A stretch of 64,000 bases of DNA from positions 18,041,666-18,105,665 of the forward strand of contig CM070577.1 in the NCBI GenBank assembly GCA_036346355.1, in the 5' to 3' direction. The notes under the pieces are model-generated. The model did no database searches. It saw nothing but the letters and a program-made list of their open reading frames with translations, and had not been told where the DNA came from. This DNA is from Rhipidocladum racemiflorum (lineage: Eukaryota > Streptophyta > Magnoliopsida > Poales > Poaceae). This document shows positions 30,779 to 42,986 of this stretch, one piece after another. Each line of letters starts with the position of its first letter. The stretch's first letter is position 1. The position numbers were made by a program, and so were the translations under genes.

Positions 30779-31826
30779 TGTCGGCGTATTCTACAACAGG
30801 GTACCCACTCCCCCGCAATAAACACGGTCGCCGGGCGGGCAGGGCGCGTCCGGGCCCCACCGCCACGGCGAGCAGTAGGGCCACAAGGTGGTCGCCCAGT
30901 GGACATGTGGCAATCAGGCCACGCCACTAGGCGCTTCGATAAGGTGGTCGCCGGTGGGACAAAGCGGCGTCGAGCCACGCCATCGGGCGCCAAGAAGGTG
31001 GTCGCCGGTGGGCGAAGCGGCGTCGAGCCACGCCAACTGGCGCTCGATAAGGTGGTCGCCCGGTGGGCGGGTGGCGATCGAGCCACGCCATCAAGCGCTT
31101 CGATAAGGTGGTCGCCATGGACCGTGGCGTACATGCCACGCCACCTGGCGCTGATAAGGTGGTCGCCAGTGGGCGGTGGCGTCTGAGCCACGCCACTGGC
31201 GCACCACCCCCGACGCTGCAGCGCCAGGATCAAGGAAATTTAATGCGAATAGTGCGCATTAAATGCAAAGCGTGGAGGCTACAGTATGGCGGCGCGCGTT
31301 CCCCAGGAGCGCATTAATTACGGATGACGTCACGACAGCACCCCTCCCCCTGACGGAACGGGCGGCGTTGGTAGGCATGGGGTCCTAGGCAGGGGTGTGA
31401 CGGCTGCGGCAGGCATTAAATGGGGTGTAAGGACAGTGACGGGCGCATTAAATGCGCCCGTGGCAGTGTAATGAGTATGGGAAGACCATTGTAACTCGTG
31501 CACCTCAGCCGGCCCGGCTATAAAAGGGGGCTGGGGTGCATAGGAGAAAGGGGTCCATTCTCTCAAGCCCGGTTCCAGTTTCCGCTCCAGCTCTGATTCC
31601 GGACTTGGCTCTTTGGCCACAACACAAGCAATCACAAGAAAAGCAGGACTAGGGCTGTAACTCTTCGGAGGGCCCGAACCTGTGTAAACCCTAGCGTCCC
31701 CATTCTTCCAAGCTTCCCCGGCACTCCGGTTTCTTTTCCTCCGGCGATTGCCGTCGCCCCGAAAGCCCCCCGTCTGAACCTCACAAGCACCCGATTCGGA
31801 GGTGCCTGTTGGTTAGGAAGCCGACA
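30779..31826 (+). repeat. 3' LTR of the gypsy element, with tandem repeats
   Basis: Starts TGTCGGCGTATTCTACAACA after a purine-rich GGTGGGCCCGGGGGCTAC and ends GGAAGCCGACA (1,048 bp). Six 53-bp units (30,885-31,204) against five in the 5' LTR account for most of the length difference. TATAAAAGG lies near 31,520. It is followed by GGTGT. Confidence 0.9.
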
Positions 31827-32356
31827 GGTGTGAAAGGAACCCTGTATTTTTGACAGTGACCTTCCTCATAGACAGCGGGAAAGAAAGCACTTTGATCAAC
31901 TCGGGACAGTTCAAAAGCTTCAGCATTCGGAGTTTGGGGAACACGCCATTAATGCTCCTCTTCTTTGGTCTACTCAGCCCATTGTGGCATATCATCAGAT
32001 TTAAGGTCCTCCAGGCATGGAAATGCAATCGAATTGGTTCCATAGAACTCTCTACCAATTTGTTTCAGTGAGCGCATCTCTTTCAATTGCTAAACCTTGA
32101 GGCAGGGAAGCTGCCCGAGAGGAGGCAGGACTTCCCACTTTCTACAGTTGGTCAAATATAAAGATTTAAGTAAGCACAATGTGTTGTCCTTCTTGAAGCT
32201 CATGTCCAACCAATTTGGTGAAGTATTACCATGATATCTTCTAATATGGACCTCTTTGACATGCAGATGTGGTTCAAGGCCTTCTAAGGCTTCGGCGTCA
32301 ACAGAAGGGACACTCCTACCAGTGGAGTTCCATTCCAATTGCAGCACCTTAATATC
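31827..32356 (-). pseudogene. NLR 2, second piece: central LRRs
   Basis: Minus-strand reading gives IKVLQLEWNSTGRSVPSVDA (about 32,350 on), HIRRYHGNTSPNWLDMSF, LCLLKSLYLTNCRKWEVLPP and LGQLPCLKV, a TAG near 32,091, then FPKLRMLKLLNCPELIKV and KVTVKNTGFLSHL at the gypsy edge. These are hallmark LRR phrases of grass CNL proteins. The first piece ends NAGLSKKQDN at 46,020 and this one begins DIKVLQLEW, the expected continuation, with the MULE between them. Frame shifts occur near 32,050. Confidence 0.9.
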
Positions 32357-32790
32357 GGAAAAATTGAGCAAATAATCTACAGTTAAGTTTAAATTGAAAA
32401 AATAACCTTGAGTAAAATTAAATGTGTTGAATAGCACTGGATTCCGCCATATGGGGTGGCTTCCGCCGTGGGAGATGGTGGAAAGGGCGTTTCCGCCATG
32501 CCAGATGGCTTCCGCCATGGGAGGCGGCGGAAAGGGGGGGGGTTTCGGCCGGCTGGGGTGGCGGAAGCCGGCTGGGGTGGCGGAAGCCGGCCGGCGTGGC
32601 GGAAACGGTGGGGCCCGGCCGAGGCAGCTCCCGTGCATCTCGGCTTTTGCTCCACCCGTGAAGACTTTGCTGGCTGCATGCACATGGAGCGACAGGAGGC
32701 ACCGAAAGTTGGTCGTCGTTTTGTCATTTGGTTAATTAATGACCAACCTAACTACAAATTAGTAAAAAATGACTTGCTTAATGTAATATA
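32357..32790 (+). repeat. Left terminal inverted arm of the MULE
   Basis: Outer 100 bp (GGAAAAATTGAGC ... CTACAGTTAAGTTTAAATTG), then a block of about eight TTCCGCC or GGCGGAA motifs (32,445-32,610), then a shared inner part (CTGGCTGCATGCACATG, CACCGAAAGTTGG, GGTTAATTAATGACC). All three sections have inverted partners at 45,591-46,019. Confidence 0.85.
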
Positions 32791-32820
32791 ATGAACAAAA
32801 AAACTAATCACCGCTTCGTC

Positions 32821-32830
32821 TATATAATAG
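32821..32830 (+). promoter_or_regulatory. TATA-like box at the inner edge of the left MULE arm
   Basis: TATATAATAG, just inside the arm, followed by a CT-rich leader (CTCTCCTCACTCTCACTCGG). MULE arms commonly hold the promoter of the transposase gene. If used here, the first introns would be long, as the transposase starts about 3 kb downstream. Confidence 0.45.
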
Positions 32831-34779
32831 GCCGTCGTTCGAGCAATTCTCCTGCTCTCTCCTCACTCTCACTCGGCTCTGTCAGGTGCGTTCTCTGGGG
32901 TTCTCTCTGTCAGTTTATTATCTGTATTATTTTCATTTGCTAATTATTGTTTTATTTTATGTAAATAAACTGTTAGGTGCAACGATCTGGACACCACATC
33001 GCTCTTGTTCTTACTCCGCTCTCTGAGGTGCGTGTTTTTGTGAATAAATTTTCATGCTAATAAGCACCTTTGGGAAAGAATAAAGATTAGTCAGTTGGAT
33101 GAGGATTAGGTGAATTCTTGGTGGGCTGCTGCTAAAGCCGATTCGATCGTCTAAATATAAGAAGCCGTAAGTTCAAGTGGAACGCATTTTGTGGAGTAGT
33201 AACATTGGTGCCGGCCTTAGCAGTTTAGATTTGGCATCCTTAATTTCAAGTATAGAAAAGTAGTATTATCTGGATTGACAATAGTTTTTAATCGAGCATA
33301 TTTTTGCTACTCTACATGATGTTCCCCTACAACCTGTTAGACATCGTTTGAATTTTATTCACTGCTTAATAAGAAACAACATTAGCTGTGCTCCTTTGTA
33401 AGTTATGAATATTCCTATTGAAGCTGATAATTTTGCATTATGCTCGCTGCTGTACCAAAATGGTAGATCGCTATTATATTCACCAATCATCCATAAGCCT
33501 TATTTATATGAACATAGGATCAACTTGGAACACCATAGAAATTAGTGATAAAATGGTAGGGTAGATAATAAGCACAGTTGGTTGTTTGATGATAAGAGAA
33601 GGTGGTTGAGTGTTATGTAGTATTACATGCTATTAGTTTAAGTTTGGTGTTTATTGAAACGTTAAAAATTTGACGTAATTAATTCGTACGTAATTACACT
33701 ATTGCAAGGTGCTTTGGTGGACGAGCCAAGGACTTTAATCTTTGTGCTGTGAAGGTGCTGTGAAGGTAATTTAATCTTTTTGTTGTACAGCCTGTTATTA
33801 TTTCATGTAATTAAAAAATCATGTTTACTTCGTAATGATTATATAAACTTTTGTACATAATTTGGCTGGTGTGCATTGTAGTGGAAGTCAAGAATTATTG
33901 TACCAACGGTAAAATATGTAGAAATAATTTAAATTGTTATATTTGATGATATTAAATTTAGTTGGTACCAGCAGTAAACCGAAATGCGTAGAATAGCACT
34001 GGAATCCGCCAGATGGTGTGGCTTCCGCCATTAGTTTACGATTGGTGGTTGAGTGGTACGTAGTATAACATGCTATTAGTTTACGATTGGTGTTTATTCA
34101 AATGTAAAAAATCTGAAGTTATTAATATGTACGGTGTTTACGAGGTGTAGTGTAAAAGGAAAAAATTTAGAAGGAGTGTTGTCGACCTGTTAAGGGGTGT
34201 GAATGGGTTTCTGACTTTGTCTTGTATACGATGTTTTCATATTCGTGCTGTGTTGTAACATCGTCAAATTAATAAAAAGCTTATAATGAAACATTAAAAT
34301 ATGAAATAATTTGTTTGCTGTATTTTATGATATTGCATGCATTTATTGAATTGTTCGACGATGGAAATGATTGTTGGAATAGATAAAAGCAAGGAAAAAG
34401 AGAAAGTAAGAAATGGTAAAACGGTAAAATAAAAAGAATTACCTTAGTAAATTATGTCTAACCCTAAAGTACCCTGGATGATGACCTAGCATGGTGAAAA
34501 AAAGTGTGAACATCATTAAACCATGAAGTGATTAATTTTTTGGGAGTAAAAGTTAAAGCTGACCTAAATTTTTTGGGAGTAAAAGTTAAAGCTGACCTAA
34601 ATAGTAATAGAACTATAGACAGAACTATAGACCTCGAAATTTTTAATATAACCATTATACTCAGTGAGTAAAATTTTTAAAAATTAAGAAGTAGTTTTGC
34701 TATTTCTTTCACTTAATCATTGCAGTTTTAAAATTCTGCAAAAAGTAGTAAAAGAATTGTAAGAAAATAAATAATGTGA
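32831..34779. other. AT-rich leader or intron region of the MULE
   Basis: No gene. A second copy of the arm motif (GAATAGCACTGG, TCCGCCAGATGG, GTGGCTTCCGCC) occurs at about 33,992-34,033. A short direct repeat CATGCTATTAGTTTA is seen near 33,628 and 34,070, and a 25-bp direct repeat (TTTTTTGGGAGTAAAAGTTA...) lies at about 34,533-34,600. Confidence 0.5.
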
Positions 34780-35690
34780 TTCTTGTGCTACAATTTTTAT
34801 GGTAAAACTATAATGTATATTCACACTTCCAGTAAAACTTTAAAAAATTAATATGTCCATCTAAACCCTTACAAAAATCAAAAAACGAAAAATTGTACTA
34901 TGCACCAGGTAATTTTAGATTTTTTATAAAATAAAAGTAAATAATTTTAGGCTAAAATTTTTATGGTAAAACTATCAGGTATATTTACACTTGCAGTAAA
35001 AATTTTAAAAATTAATATGTCCATATAGTCCTTTACAAAAATCAAAAACCGAAAAAATTGAACTGTGCAGCAGGTAATGTTAGAAATGTTATAAATTAAA
35101 AAAAAAAATTAGGCTAAAATTTTTATGGTAAAACTATCATGTAGATTCACACTTCCAGTAAAAAGTTCAGAATGACCGTAATAACCGTAAACAATTTTAA
35201 CCTAAAATTTGTACTGATGGTGGAAAACTTATCCCTTAACTTAGTACAAAACTTATCCCTTAACTTAGTCCAACAGGTAATGTTACAATTTTTATAAAAA
35301 AACCGTAAATAATTTAAGGCTAGAATTTTTATGGTAAAACTATCATATAGATTCACACTTCCAGTAAAAATTTCAAAAATTAATATGTCCATCCAGACCC
35401 TTACAAAAATCAAAAACCGAAATAATTGAACTGTGCAGCACGAAATGTTAGAGTTGTTATGAAATAACCGTAAAGAATTTTAGGCTAAAATTTTGATGGT
35501 AAAACTATCATGTAGATTAACACTTCCAGTAAAAATTTCGAATTTTAACATGTCCATCTAGATTTGTACTGTGGAGCAGGTAATGTCAGAAATGTTATAA
35601 AATAACCGTAAGTAATTTGAACCTAAAATTTTTATTGATGGTGGAAAACTTATCCCTTAACTTAGTATTAAAGTTTGGGAAATTCTGGAG
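34780..35690. repeat. Degenerate tandem array of about 160 bp units in the MULE
   Basis: The phrase TTTTTATGGTAAAACTATCA recurs near 34,793, 34,958, 35,117, 35,326 and 35,487, with a sixth partial unit near 35,622. It is followed in each unit by TTCACACTTCCAGTAAAA, AATATGTCCATC and ATCAAAAACCGAAA phrases. Spacing is 138-209 bp. Non-coding and AT-rich, placed just before the transposase gene. Confidence 0.8.
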
Positions 35691-35844
35691 TTGAAATGAC
35701 CCACAAACCTGGAGCGGGAAAAATGGTTTGCTTGATGAACATTAGTACAACAATAAATGATCAAGTTTAATAATTGAAATTTTTGTGAAATAATGGCTTA
35801 CATAATAATACAGTTTTGTTCTGCAAGCTACCATGTATTACTAA

Positions 35845-38479
35845 ATGATGCAATTAAATTTAATGACGCATGGACAGATTTCGATGGCTACAACACTGCA
35901 TATTTACTATGGAGATTCTCCCACAGAAGTGCGCGGACCTTTTGTTAGCATGCAGAGCTGTACGCACACGCAGGCCGCAATAGATCTTCCTATTGGACCT
36001 AAAGACCTGATAGGGATAGTAGCTCAAAAAATAGGTATAGACCGGAGAAGATATAAACTGCGCCTACAAGCGGTTCGGCCCCGTTTGGTGCCGAACAGCG
36101 CACAAGTAGTGTGCAACCTGTGGGAGCTTCGAAACAGAAATTCACAGGACACATGCGTCGCAAAGTCCGTGGATGAATCTTTTTGATTGGTGTGTCTGCC
36201 GAGATGGTACCACGTCAATCAGGCGAGGAGGAAGGCATAGGGGCAACCTCGTCGGTGCCTGTAGAGGGCGACATTGGTATTGCCGGTAACACGTTAGAGG
36301 TGGGAGGGTCATCTGGGGGTCATACTACAGAAGTAGAGGAGAGTGTGGGGGGAGAGCACGGGGTTAATGTGGTCGAAGAGGAGGTCGATGTGGAGGTCAT
36401 GGATGATGAAGGCCTTGGCGCCACGGGTGAAGGCACGAGAGGATGGTGAGGATGATGTGGGGTCTGGCATCACGTATTTCCGCCAATTAGATGCGGATCG
36501 GTGCGTAATTGCTGATTACTCACATATTTCCGTATCCCCAGCATCGCGACATACATCTAGAACAGGTCTTCCCCACTAAAATCGAGGTGGTGCACTTCAT
36601 TAGCAGCTCGCCATCATGACCGGCGCCCGACACTATGTGAAAAAGTCGGGCGGAACTCTATGAGGTTAGATGCGCTAAGATCGGACAATGCCCGTCTGCA
36701 CGTATGCGGCGCACCCAAAGAATGAGAGCCGCTTATCATTTCACGCTACACTCGGCACACCTGCGCCGAGGTGGTGATGACCATTAACAATTCCATGGAT
36801 GCCAAATTCATAGCCAGGAAATCCTTGGAGTCGCCGGTGACATCAAACTAGCACCAAAGTCCATAATTGCCCAGATGCAGAGCAAATACGGGATGGTAAT
36901 CCCGTACCATCTGGCGTGGCGAGCAAAACAGAAGGCCCTAACGATGTTATTCGGGTCATTCAAAGAGTCCTACAATTGGGCTCCTCGCCTTCTGCGCCAG
37001 ATAGCACAGACCAACCCAGGCACAGAATGGGGCATTGACCAACAGCCTGTGCTGCTAGAGAATGGATCTGTTGCTGAAGGTCACCAATTCCTTATGAGGC
37101 TTTGCTGGGCATTTGCACAGTGCATCGAAGCATTTAGGCATTGCCGCCCTGTGGTATGTGTCGATGGCACGTTCCTAACTGGGAAGTACCAGGGGACTCT
37201 TCTCACCGCCCTAGCTGCTGACGGAAACAATCAAATAGTCCCAGTTGCCTTTGCGATTGTAGAGAGCGAGAACAACGATAGTTGGCTTTGGTTCATGCGG
37301 TTCGTGAAGACCAAGGTGGTCAGGAATAGGCTCGGGGTGTGCGTCGTCTCTGACCACAATCTTTGGGCTGTTGCATGCTCGAGGTTATGAAGGGGAGGGA
37401 CCCTTCGTGTGCCTGGCCTGATGTGGAATGCCGGTGGTGCATGCGACACCTAGGTGCAAACTTGTACACCGCATACAAGAATCGCAGCATGGTGAAGCGA
37501 TTCAAGATTATGTGCATGCAGAACCAAGTGCGTAAGTTCAAGCAATATTTGCACGCAGTTGAGCGAACGCACGAGGAAGTTAGTGGCGATCGGGAGCAAC
37601 AAACCTCCCAGTTGTTGGTGGTCAAGGAGTTTCAGACGGCGTAATACTACGTTCGCGCATGGATCGCCCGGCAAACCGGCGGAGAGATGGGCACGGCACA
37701 CGACACGCACTGGCGCCACGGTAAGTAATATTCTTTTATATACCCGAATATGTCCCGTTCTCTAATTGAAGTGTGACTGCATTTTCAGTTACATGGTGAT
37801 GACCACGAACATCGCTGAGTCGTACAACAACGTTCTGAGAGGGGTCCGTGGGCTGCCCATATGCTCAATAATTGAGCTCACTTTTTATCGGACCATGGAG
37901 TACTTCGAGACCGTGGCCGTGCAGCAACAATCGGAGTCCACATTTGCACCGCGTGTCGAAGCTCTTCTAGAGAAGCGCCGCTTGAAGGCACAATTTCACT
38001 TGGCGCGGTTGTTCGATCCCGTCTTGGAACGAATTCAAGATTTCATGTAGGAGGAAATATGCCTCGGGGTATATCGCGGGCGACACCGTCCAAACGTGTT
38101 GGATTGGAGCGGACAAGGCTCATTGCACTTGTAACAAGCCCCGTCTGGAGCATATTCCGTGCTCCCACGTGCTTGCCGCCTGTCGTCAGCTTGGTGGCAA
38201 CACGGAGCCGATTTGTGTCCCCGTACTCTGAGAATGCAAGCTATCTGAAACACGTGGCAGCCAAAATGAGAAACTTTGGCGATCGTAGCTACTGAGGACA
38301 TGGTGGCCCCTTGTACGTGGCATCCGTTCCCTTCGACGAAGCGGGATCAACCAGGAAGGCCATCGTCATCGCGACTTAGGGGCGACATGGATGCTTCACA
38401 AGGTGGTGTTGGTCTGCGGCTTTGTGGAAAATGCAGGCAGCCGGGCCATGACCGCAGAGCATGCCCTAATAGGCCTTAA
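35845..38479 (+). pseudogene. MULE transposase (mudrA-like), degenerate
   Basis: N-terminal part 35,845-36,186 (TTLHIYYGDSPTEVRGPF ... KDLIGIVAQKIGIDRRRY), acidic linker to about 36,450, a broken zinc-binding region (HTCAEVVMTINNS near 36,765), then MQSKYGMVIPYHLAWRAKQK and the DDE core with RPVVCVDGTFLTGKYQGT (first Asp) and LGVCVVSDHN (second Asp). The frame shifts near 37,365 to CRWCMRHLGANLYTAYKN. An intron at 37,721-37,788 (GTAAGT...TTTTCAG) leads to MTTNIAESYNNVLRGVRGLP. SWIM zinc finger AHCTCNKPRLEHIPCSHVLA (about 38,123-38,190) and CCHC knuckle CGKCRQPGHDRRAC (38,427-38,468) close it. Stops (such as TAG 38,048-38,050) and several frameshifts disable it. It would cut and rejoin the element ends. 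Confidence 0.9.
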
Positions 38480-38686
38480 TGTCGCAATTGAGCTATTTCG
38501 AATATTGTATAAGTGCGAACTTATGTCCATGTCAGGTGCCGCTTGCGTACGATATAGAAAATAAATGGAGAAATTTTTTTATGTCATTGTGTTGCCTTCT
38601 TATTTCAATAGGATGATGATAAATTTTTCCTTATGGAGTAATCTCGTCTTTATTTTTCTTGAAGGTAACGGGAAGCGGCCACCAAA

Positions 38687-40553
38687 ATGGCACTGCCAGA
38701 GTTGCTCCACGAACAAATCGACTCAAAGCATAGGGCCAGGAAATTGGCCGCACGTGAAGAGGTTGTAAGACACACTACATAAGTTCATGGTTTTCATGCA
38801 CATTAATATTTTCCGTCTGATATACCATCTTCCTCTCCAGCTTCATGCCATGCGTCTAAGGGGATCCCGGCAGCTGAAAATTCTTGACGGCAGATTCGAT
38901 GTCCCACTTGCACATTGCGGGCTGCTCCCATTTGCGAAGCTTATGAATGGGGCAAACATGGGCCGTGGAAGACGGACTCCTCTTCCGGCTTTAGACGCTG
39001 CACTTTTGACAGCCCTTGTTGATCGTTGGCGACCAGAGACGCATACTTTCCACCTGCCGCTTGGGGAGATGACTATCACCCTACGAGATGTGGCGTTGAT
39101 TACAGGGCTTCCTATTGCTGGCCAACCATTTGTTGTTGCAAAGCCAGAGCGAGTGGCATGGCACCACTACCTAGAGAACAGGTAACATATACATATTGCA
39201 TTTAATCAGCACCACTCAATCAAAATTTTAAAGGCCTGACATGATTAAATGAAACTGTAGGTTCGGGGTGGAGTACCATGGGAGCGACCAGGGGGTGTCA
39301 TTCTCATGGTTGCGTCAGTTGGAAGAGTTCCAAGCTTGCCCAGCAGACGCGGACCTGGCAACCGTGAACAGACACTACGAAGTGTACCTACTCGGACTCC
39401 TAGGGGGTGTGATGTTCACGCACTCAAATGGAGACAACGTCGCTACACATCTTGTGTGGGTTGCCCGGCAGCTAGCCATGGATGCGGCGAACGGGGACGC
39501 ACCACAGGGTTTCAGCTGGGGATCCGCGGTTCTAGCGGACACCTATCGTGCCTTGTGTGACGCGTGTAGACGGACAGCACAGAGCTCCATCTTGACGGGT
39601 TGTCCGTATCTTCTGCAGCTTTGGTCATGGTTTTACCTTCCCATGTCTCGTCCAAGAGTGGACAACCCTTACTACCCAGTGCCTGTGGCTGATGATGTAC
39701 CCCAGCCGCTGCGTCCAACTTTTGGTTACATATACATGCACGCTAGGTTGCGTTGGGCGCAAGAAGTTGATCGCGGGTCATACATGCGCGTCGTCGCCGA
39801 CCTGGACTTTCTGACCCAGGATCACGTCGATTGGGACCCGTTCTCCTACGCACGCATGCACGAAGTAGCAGCAGGAGGACGCATATCATTTGCGTGCAAC
39901 CAAGACGAAGCGTACTGGCTCACGCAATGCCACCTAGTGTGCATGAATGCTGTCGAGGTGTACTCACCAGAGCGTGTGCAACGACAGTTTGGTAAATCGG
40001 CGATTGATTCCTCCACCCCCACGATCCGCCGGTCCGTCGCATGGGTAAGCTGAAATCAACATTACATTTCTGAAGTCCCACTATAGTTATCATCATATTG
40101 GACTAACGGCATGTAAGCTAAATTTTCAGGAGGAGCTCACAAGGCCACAACTACGACTGGAGAGTCGTACATCAAGCACACATCACGCGATGGTCGGAGT
40201 CGCTACGGCCGATGTGTACGAGCCAATGGGCCTTACAATGGCACCGAGTCTTGGGCCTACCTCGACCGGTACAGGCCTCGAACAAGGTGTGTTCTTCTTG
40301 CACGGCAAGCCCACGAACAAGCACAAAACTATGTGCGAGGACTACGCCGAGAGAGTTCACAGCCGGGTGCGTGTACTGAGACTCCCATATGTGTTTAAAT
40401 ACTTTCGATAGCATGTACGGCTTGGACATCGATATGTACTAACAGTAGCGATGTATTCCTACACAGACTCAGGAGTCCGCAAACTTACAGGGCGAGGCGG
40501 ACGAAATGTTTACGCATAAGCCGGCATCGTGGTCAAGACGGTGGAAATCCTAG
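38687..40553 (+). CDS. Plant-mobile-domain (MAIN/PP7L-like) gene carried by the MULE, five exons
   Basis: Exons 38,687-38,764, 38,841-39,181, 39,261-40,044, 40,130-40,366 and 40,467-40,553, with GT-AG introns, join in one frame of about 508 codons. It starts MALPELLHEQIDSKHRARKL; exon 2 has the PMD signature (HTFHLPLGEMTITLRDVAL, then ITGLPIAGQPF); exon 3 has WLRQLEEF, YEVYLLGLLGGVMFTHSNGD and LLQLWSWFYLPMSRP. PMD proteins MAIN and MAIL1 act in the nucleus with phosphatase PP7L in transposon silencing and gene expression. The stop at 40,551-40,553 may be premature, since Pro/Ser-rich coding-like sequence follows. No lesion is seen in the first four exons, unlike the adjacent transposase. Confidence 0.8.
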
Positions 40554-41328
40554 GCGTGGTTTCTTTCGCAGGGCGGGGGATCGTTTGCGATCTGCCATTC
40601 GGGCAGTTGGAGGTCACCGGTCGGCCACACGAAGAAGCTATGATGAGGCGGCCGATCCAACCCCCCAGCATTCGTCCCCACCCTTGAGGTCAATGTCCAT
40701 GAGGTATCCTCTACCAGTTTCCCAGGCGGCACCGACACAGCCGGCACGGGCATCCACATCATCACATGGTGCTGATAGCCAACGGCGCTCAGCGTTCACG
40801 CCAGTCACCGGGCCCCATCCAACGGGAGAGACGTCACAGGGCCTCGATATGAATCGTCCACTGACTCCACCGATCGGGATGGGCGACGACATGTTCAGCT
40901 CCCAACAGACATTTGGATACGGGCAGAACGCTCCCCCCAAAATGAAGGAAACTGGCAGGCCTTCGACAACGCGTTCACTGAGACATTTGGTGCCGACTTT
41001 GGATTATCTAGCTTGCTGCAAACGTCTTGTACCTCATACCCACGTCCTGACCAGGCTGGAGGATCTAACTGGTTATCTTCGACAGGTGGTTCACAGTTGG
41101 ACCAGACACCACTACCACCTGCACCGCAGCCTAGCCCATTTGCAGGATGGAATATTTACAGTGGATCAGGATATGTTGTCGCCCCGCCAAAGACCGACGA
41201 GGATGACCAGATGGCGTAGCCGACAGACGAGTTGGACCGTCATGGCAGCAGGGACAAGAGTAAGACGTGAACCCCAACATTACACCCCTAGTGCATATGA
41301 TAGTAGATGGGGAGCTGGGGGACAGTGA
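40554..41328 (+). pseudogene. Pro/Ser-rich C-terminal remnant of the PMD gene
   Basis: Frames here read Pro/Ser/Thr-rich text (QHSSPPLRSMSMRYPLPVSQ, PPAPQPSPFAGWNIYSGS) and end with stops at 41,218 or 41,328. PMD-type genes in grass MULEs often have such tails. The text shifts frame between 40,553 and 41,000, so it is a decayed or alternatively spliced end. No domain is visible. Confidence 0.5.
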
Positions 41329-42679
41329 TTGTCGTTGGGGTGTATATACCTTTTTGTAACACTAACAATGCAATCAATAAATATTTGCTACGTGTTGACT
41401 AATATTCCTATTTCTTGTAATAAATTATGCGATGCCGGTATTTTGAGCCCATTTGCAGTATTGAAGACAAAAATCGAAATTGGGGATTTTGAGCTGCTAA
41501 ATTTTTTTTTTGAAATCTGGGCACTACTTCAAACCGGCATAACTTACTCAAAATTAATCCAAAATAAGGAAACAAACACATTTTTGAAATGTACTCAAAA
41601 TTCCCTACAAGTTCTCAGGCAAATTTTTTTCCAAATTCGGCCTCCAATGAATTCAAATTCGCAGCTCAATATCCAATTCACCAATTTCGTCCATTTCGGA
41701 CAGTCGAAACTAAAAATGGCATAACTTTCTAATGGAATGTCCAAATGGATTGATTCCAGTTGGAGATGCTACATAATTTCACCCTCTACAACTTCCTAAG
41801 CAAATGTAAACTCCAATTCGGCCTCTAAGTAGCTCGAATTCGCAGAAAACTGAGCCAAAAATCTGGCCAAAAAACAGCGCTAGATTCACTTTTTGAGGCA
41901 AGTTTAAAATCAGTGTTTGACACCGGATTGGCGAGATGACTCCACCACTATATAGAGAAATGTTTTTACTTCGCAACCATGTAACCCGCGCACTCTAGGT
42001 CATTATAGATTGCCAGTTACAATGCTCCAAAGTTGGTTGAAAGTCATAAGTGCGGACTGAAATTTTTGGCTCTAAACTTTTTGGTTAAGCTTGGGATACT
42101 CGTAAGTAGCAGTTTAGGACATTAAATGAAGCCAGGAATTGACCTTAAGAGCGGCTAAAACTTAATTGATGCGGAACTTAGCCGCTAGAATCGATGCATA
42201 GGCACAGCTGCAAAGGAATCCGATGCTGCCACCTGTAGCTTTCCTGTCCCGGCCCCTCGCCTCGCACGCTAATGTGCCGCCAGCTGTTGCCCACTGCCAG
42301 CTGCAGCTAAGCTATAGCCAGGCCCCCCTACCAGCTACAAAGCTGCATGCATCTGTCGATATCAAACACAAATTACCGCAAGGGAATCCGATGCTCCTGG
42401 ATTCTTTCTTTCCTGTCGGGGACCGCGGATATTCGAATTTCAAAATGAAATAAAAATACCGCGACGAGAAGCTGCGGTTTTGCAATGTTACTGTTCAGCC
42501 AGGCCCCCACCTCGCGCGCTAATGCTCCGCCATGGCGGTGGCCACTCCCAAGCCACCGCCACCGCAGCCAGACCCCTTGAGCGCCTTTGCAAACGCCGCC
42601 ACGCGTGCGATTTTTGTCTTGGCCCTCGCCCGCGACGGTGATGTGCCGCCACCGTATCTCGTTTCTCCTCGCTCCTGCC
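41329..42679. other. Intergenic region inside the MULE
   Basis: No gene is supported. 41,440-42,110 is AT-rich with phrases such as GGCATAACTT occurring twice (near 41,536 and 41,716). 42,210-42,660 is GC-rich with two related blocks (CCCTCGCCTCGCACGCTAATG near 42,250 and CCCACCTCGCGCGCTAATGC near 42,508), which look like an imperfect duplication leading to the next promoter. Confidence 0.5.
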
Positions 42680-42687
42680 TATAAATT
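42680..42687 (+). promoter_or_regulatory. TATA box upstream of the first GRF zinc-finger gene
   Basis: TATAAATT in a GC-rich context (CTCCTGCCTATAAATTGCAA), about 300 bp before the candidate ATG at 42,987. Position is consistent with a leader containing an intron (TTCGTGTAG acceptor near 42,950). Confidence 0.5.
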
Positions 42688-42986
42688 GCAAGGCCGCTGC
42701 ACTTCTATCAGAAAACGCGATACATTGCTCCGAGTTCATAAAGTTTGGATTGAGTTGAGAAAACCCGAGGCGCAAAGAGGAGAACTGGTAGTTTAGCTTT
42801 CCTTTTTCCAATATTTTATTTCTCGTCTTGTTCCACAGTATTATTTACAAAAGTTATTTTGTACGGTGAGTCACATTGTTGTGTTCTTGGTTCAAGACAC
42901 ATTATTTTGTACTTATTATGCTTCTTATTGATGTTTTTGCTTCGTGTAGATACCGACTTAAGTGTTAAATCGGTTCTGTCCAAGCC

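Larger units (their letters stand above)
20519..31826 (+). mobile_element. Full-length Tat-lineage Ty3/gypsy retrotransposon with an antisense gene
   Basis: The element has two LTRs (20,519-21,499 and 30,779-31,826), a perfect 5-bp target duplication GGTGT, a primer site, gag, protease, RT, RNase H, a second RNase H, integrase, and an antisense gene of the gypsy-type transposase (PF04195) family. The order PR-RT-RH-INT with an extra RNase H and an antisense gene before the 3' LTR marks the Tat lineage. Coding parts carry frameshifts and stops, although integrase is still one open frame. The element sits inside the LRR of NLR 2. Confidence 0.9.

Noticed and set aside
40190..40411. A separate small gene
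   Set aside because: It is exon 4 of the PMD gene plus the following intron read through.
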